A stretch of DNA of 36,256 nt from Oscillospiraceae bacterium (lineage in GTDB: Bacteria > Bacillota > Clostridia > Oscillospirales > CAG-272). Shown in pieces: positions 34,996 through 36,256 of this stretch (its first letter is position 1; each line of letters starts with the position of its first letter). A program made the translations under genes and the position numbers. Where the stretch lies: assembly GCA_015064965.1 (NCBI GenBank), contig SVRG01000007.1, positions 1 to 36,256 of the forward strand, given 5' to 3'. Under the pieces are notes generated by a model. It ran no database searches and was not told where the DNA came from. It saw only the letters and a list, made by a program, of their open reading frames with translations.

Positions 34996-36256
34996 GTGAA
35001 AAAGATTCTCGAATACTTGTCAAAATACAAGTTACTGTCAATTCTGGCGCCGCTTTTCAAAATGCTTGAGGCGACATTTGAGTTGCTTGTTCCCGTTGTA
35101 ATAATGGACCTTGTCGATGTCGGTATCAAAAACGGAGACAAGGCATATATAATCAGCCGCTCGCTGATTCTCGTGCTTTTCTGCGCGCTCGGCTATGCAT
35201 TTGCAGTAACGGCACAGTATTTCTCAGCCAAAGCCGCCGTTGGCGTTGCCAAGGATTTGCGCAGTGATATGTACAAAAGAATTCAGAGCTTTAACCACAC
35301 AGATCTCGATAAAGTGGGCATATCCAACATTCTTACGCGAATGTCCGGTGATGTAAACCAGGTACAAACCGGTGTAAACATGACACTTCGACTTCTCATG
35401 CGTTCACCAATCGTGGTTTTCGGTGCTGTGATCTGCGCATTTTTGATTGATGTAAAATGTGCAATTATTTTTGCTGTTGCAGTACCGCTTTTGCTTGCTG
35501 TTGTGTTTGCCATTATCCTTGTCACAATTCCCCTTTTCAAAAAAGTGCAGAAGAAGCTTGAAAAAGTTCTCCGCACCACCCGCCAGAACCTAACCGGCAC
35601 ACGTGTTATCCGCGCATTTTGTGCCGAGGGTGATGAAATCGAAGAGTTTGACCGCGAAAACGAAGAACTTTTTGGGATTCAAAAATTCACCTCGCGTATC
35701 TCTGTTTTGCTCAATCCGCTTACATACCTTATCATAAATTTTGCTATAATCGCCCTTGTCTACACCGGTGCTATCCGCATTGAATACGGCATTATCACAC
35801 AGGGCGCACTGCTCGCACTCTATGACTATATGTCGCAGATACTTATTGAACTTGTAAAATTTGCAAACTTCATTGTCACCATCACAAAAGCCATGGCTTC
35901 TGCTGCAAGAATCGACGAATTCTTTAAAGAAGGTGCACCCATGGAAACAATTGAAGGCGCACGCGATGAAAAAGCTCCGTTTATTGTATTCGACAATGTT
36001 TCCTTTGCATACAAGGACGGCGGTAACGTGCTCCAAAATATCTCTTTCACCGTTAATAAAGGTGAGACTGTTGGCATAATTGGCGGTACCGGAAGCGGTA
36101 AAAGCTCGCTTGTGAGCCTTATCCCACGCTTTTATGATGTATCGGACGGCAGAGTTGTAGTTGACGGCATGGACGTGCGCGCATACAAAGGCGAAAACCT
36201 GAAAGAGCGCATTGGCGTTGTTCCTCAACGGGCTGTGCTTTTCAGCGGTACTATTC
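34996..36256 (+). CDS. ABC transporter, fused permease/ATP-binding exporter (partial, 3' end beyond window)
   Basis: GTG start at 34996: MKKILEYLSKYKLLSILAPLFKMLEATFELLVPVVIMDLVDVGIKNG...; exporter TM domain (TTRQNLTGTRVIRAFCAE) and Walker A GGTGSGKSSLV. Absent from the ORF track, presumably because it runs off the edge. Confidence 0.93.
   Translation, partial: MKKILEYLSKYKLLSILAPLFKMLEATFELLVPVVIMDLVDVGIKNGDKAYIISRSLILVLFCALGYAFAVTAQYFSAKAAVGVAKDLRSDMYKRIQSFNHTDLDKVGISNILTRMSGDVNQVQTGVNMTLRLLMRSPIVVFGAVICAFLIDVKCAIIFAVAVPLLLAVVFAIILVTIPLFKKVQKKLEKVLRTTRQNLTGTRVIRAFCAEGDEIEEFDRENEELFGIQKFTSRISVLLNPLTYLIINFAIIALVYTGAIRIEYGIITQGALLALYDYMSQILIELVKFANFIVTITKAMASAARIDEFFKEGAPMETIEGARDEKAPFIVFDNVSFAYKDGGNVLQNISFTVNKGETVGIIGGTGSGKSSLVSLIPRFYDVSDGRVVVDGMDVRAYKGENLKERIGVVPQRAVLFSGTI

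Overview
The window looks like a chromosomal segment from a Firmicutes/Clostridia-type bacterium. This is inferred from gene content and order; no rRNA marker is present. Bases 1-12.9 kb hold a conserved minus-strand housekeeping operon, in transcription order: yicC-like, remA/DUF370, gmk, rpoZ, priA, def, fmt, zinc metallopeptidase, rsmB, rlmN, PP2C phosphatase, PASTA Ser/Thr kinase, rsgA, cysE (cut by the window edge). Bases 13-21.9 kb are mixed metabolic and membrane genes: TraX-like, acyl-ACP thioesterase, fba, MazF-like, flavin reductase, a degenerate DapF-like protein, DUF554, APC permease, D-Ala-D-Ala carboxypeptidase and yajC. Bases 22-35 kb are the accessory, secreted or surface part. 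It contains two large paralogous SGNH-hydrolase proteins with C-terminal dockerin-like modules, a beta-propeller glycosidase-like protein with an N-terminal dockerin-like module, an SLH-anchored GH43-like enzyme and a membrane-anchored degenerate M23/LytM protein. An ATPase and purC are interspersed. An ABC exporter gene is cut by the right edge. The most interesting observations are: (i) the two SGNH proteins share a 'sandwich' architecture; (ii) they also share a 5' leader hairpin with one compensatory base-pair change at identical spacing from the start codon; (iii) the dockerin-like modules have one calcium loop plus one loop-less helix, with the order swapped between N- and C-terminal copies; (iv) a 24-bp perfect palindrome overlaps a -10-like element upstream of the SLH-GH43 gene; (v) several enzyme homologues have lost catalytic residues (M23, DapF). 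No tRNA, rRNA, CRISPR array or transposase was recognised. All family calls come from reading motifs by eye; no database search was run.
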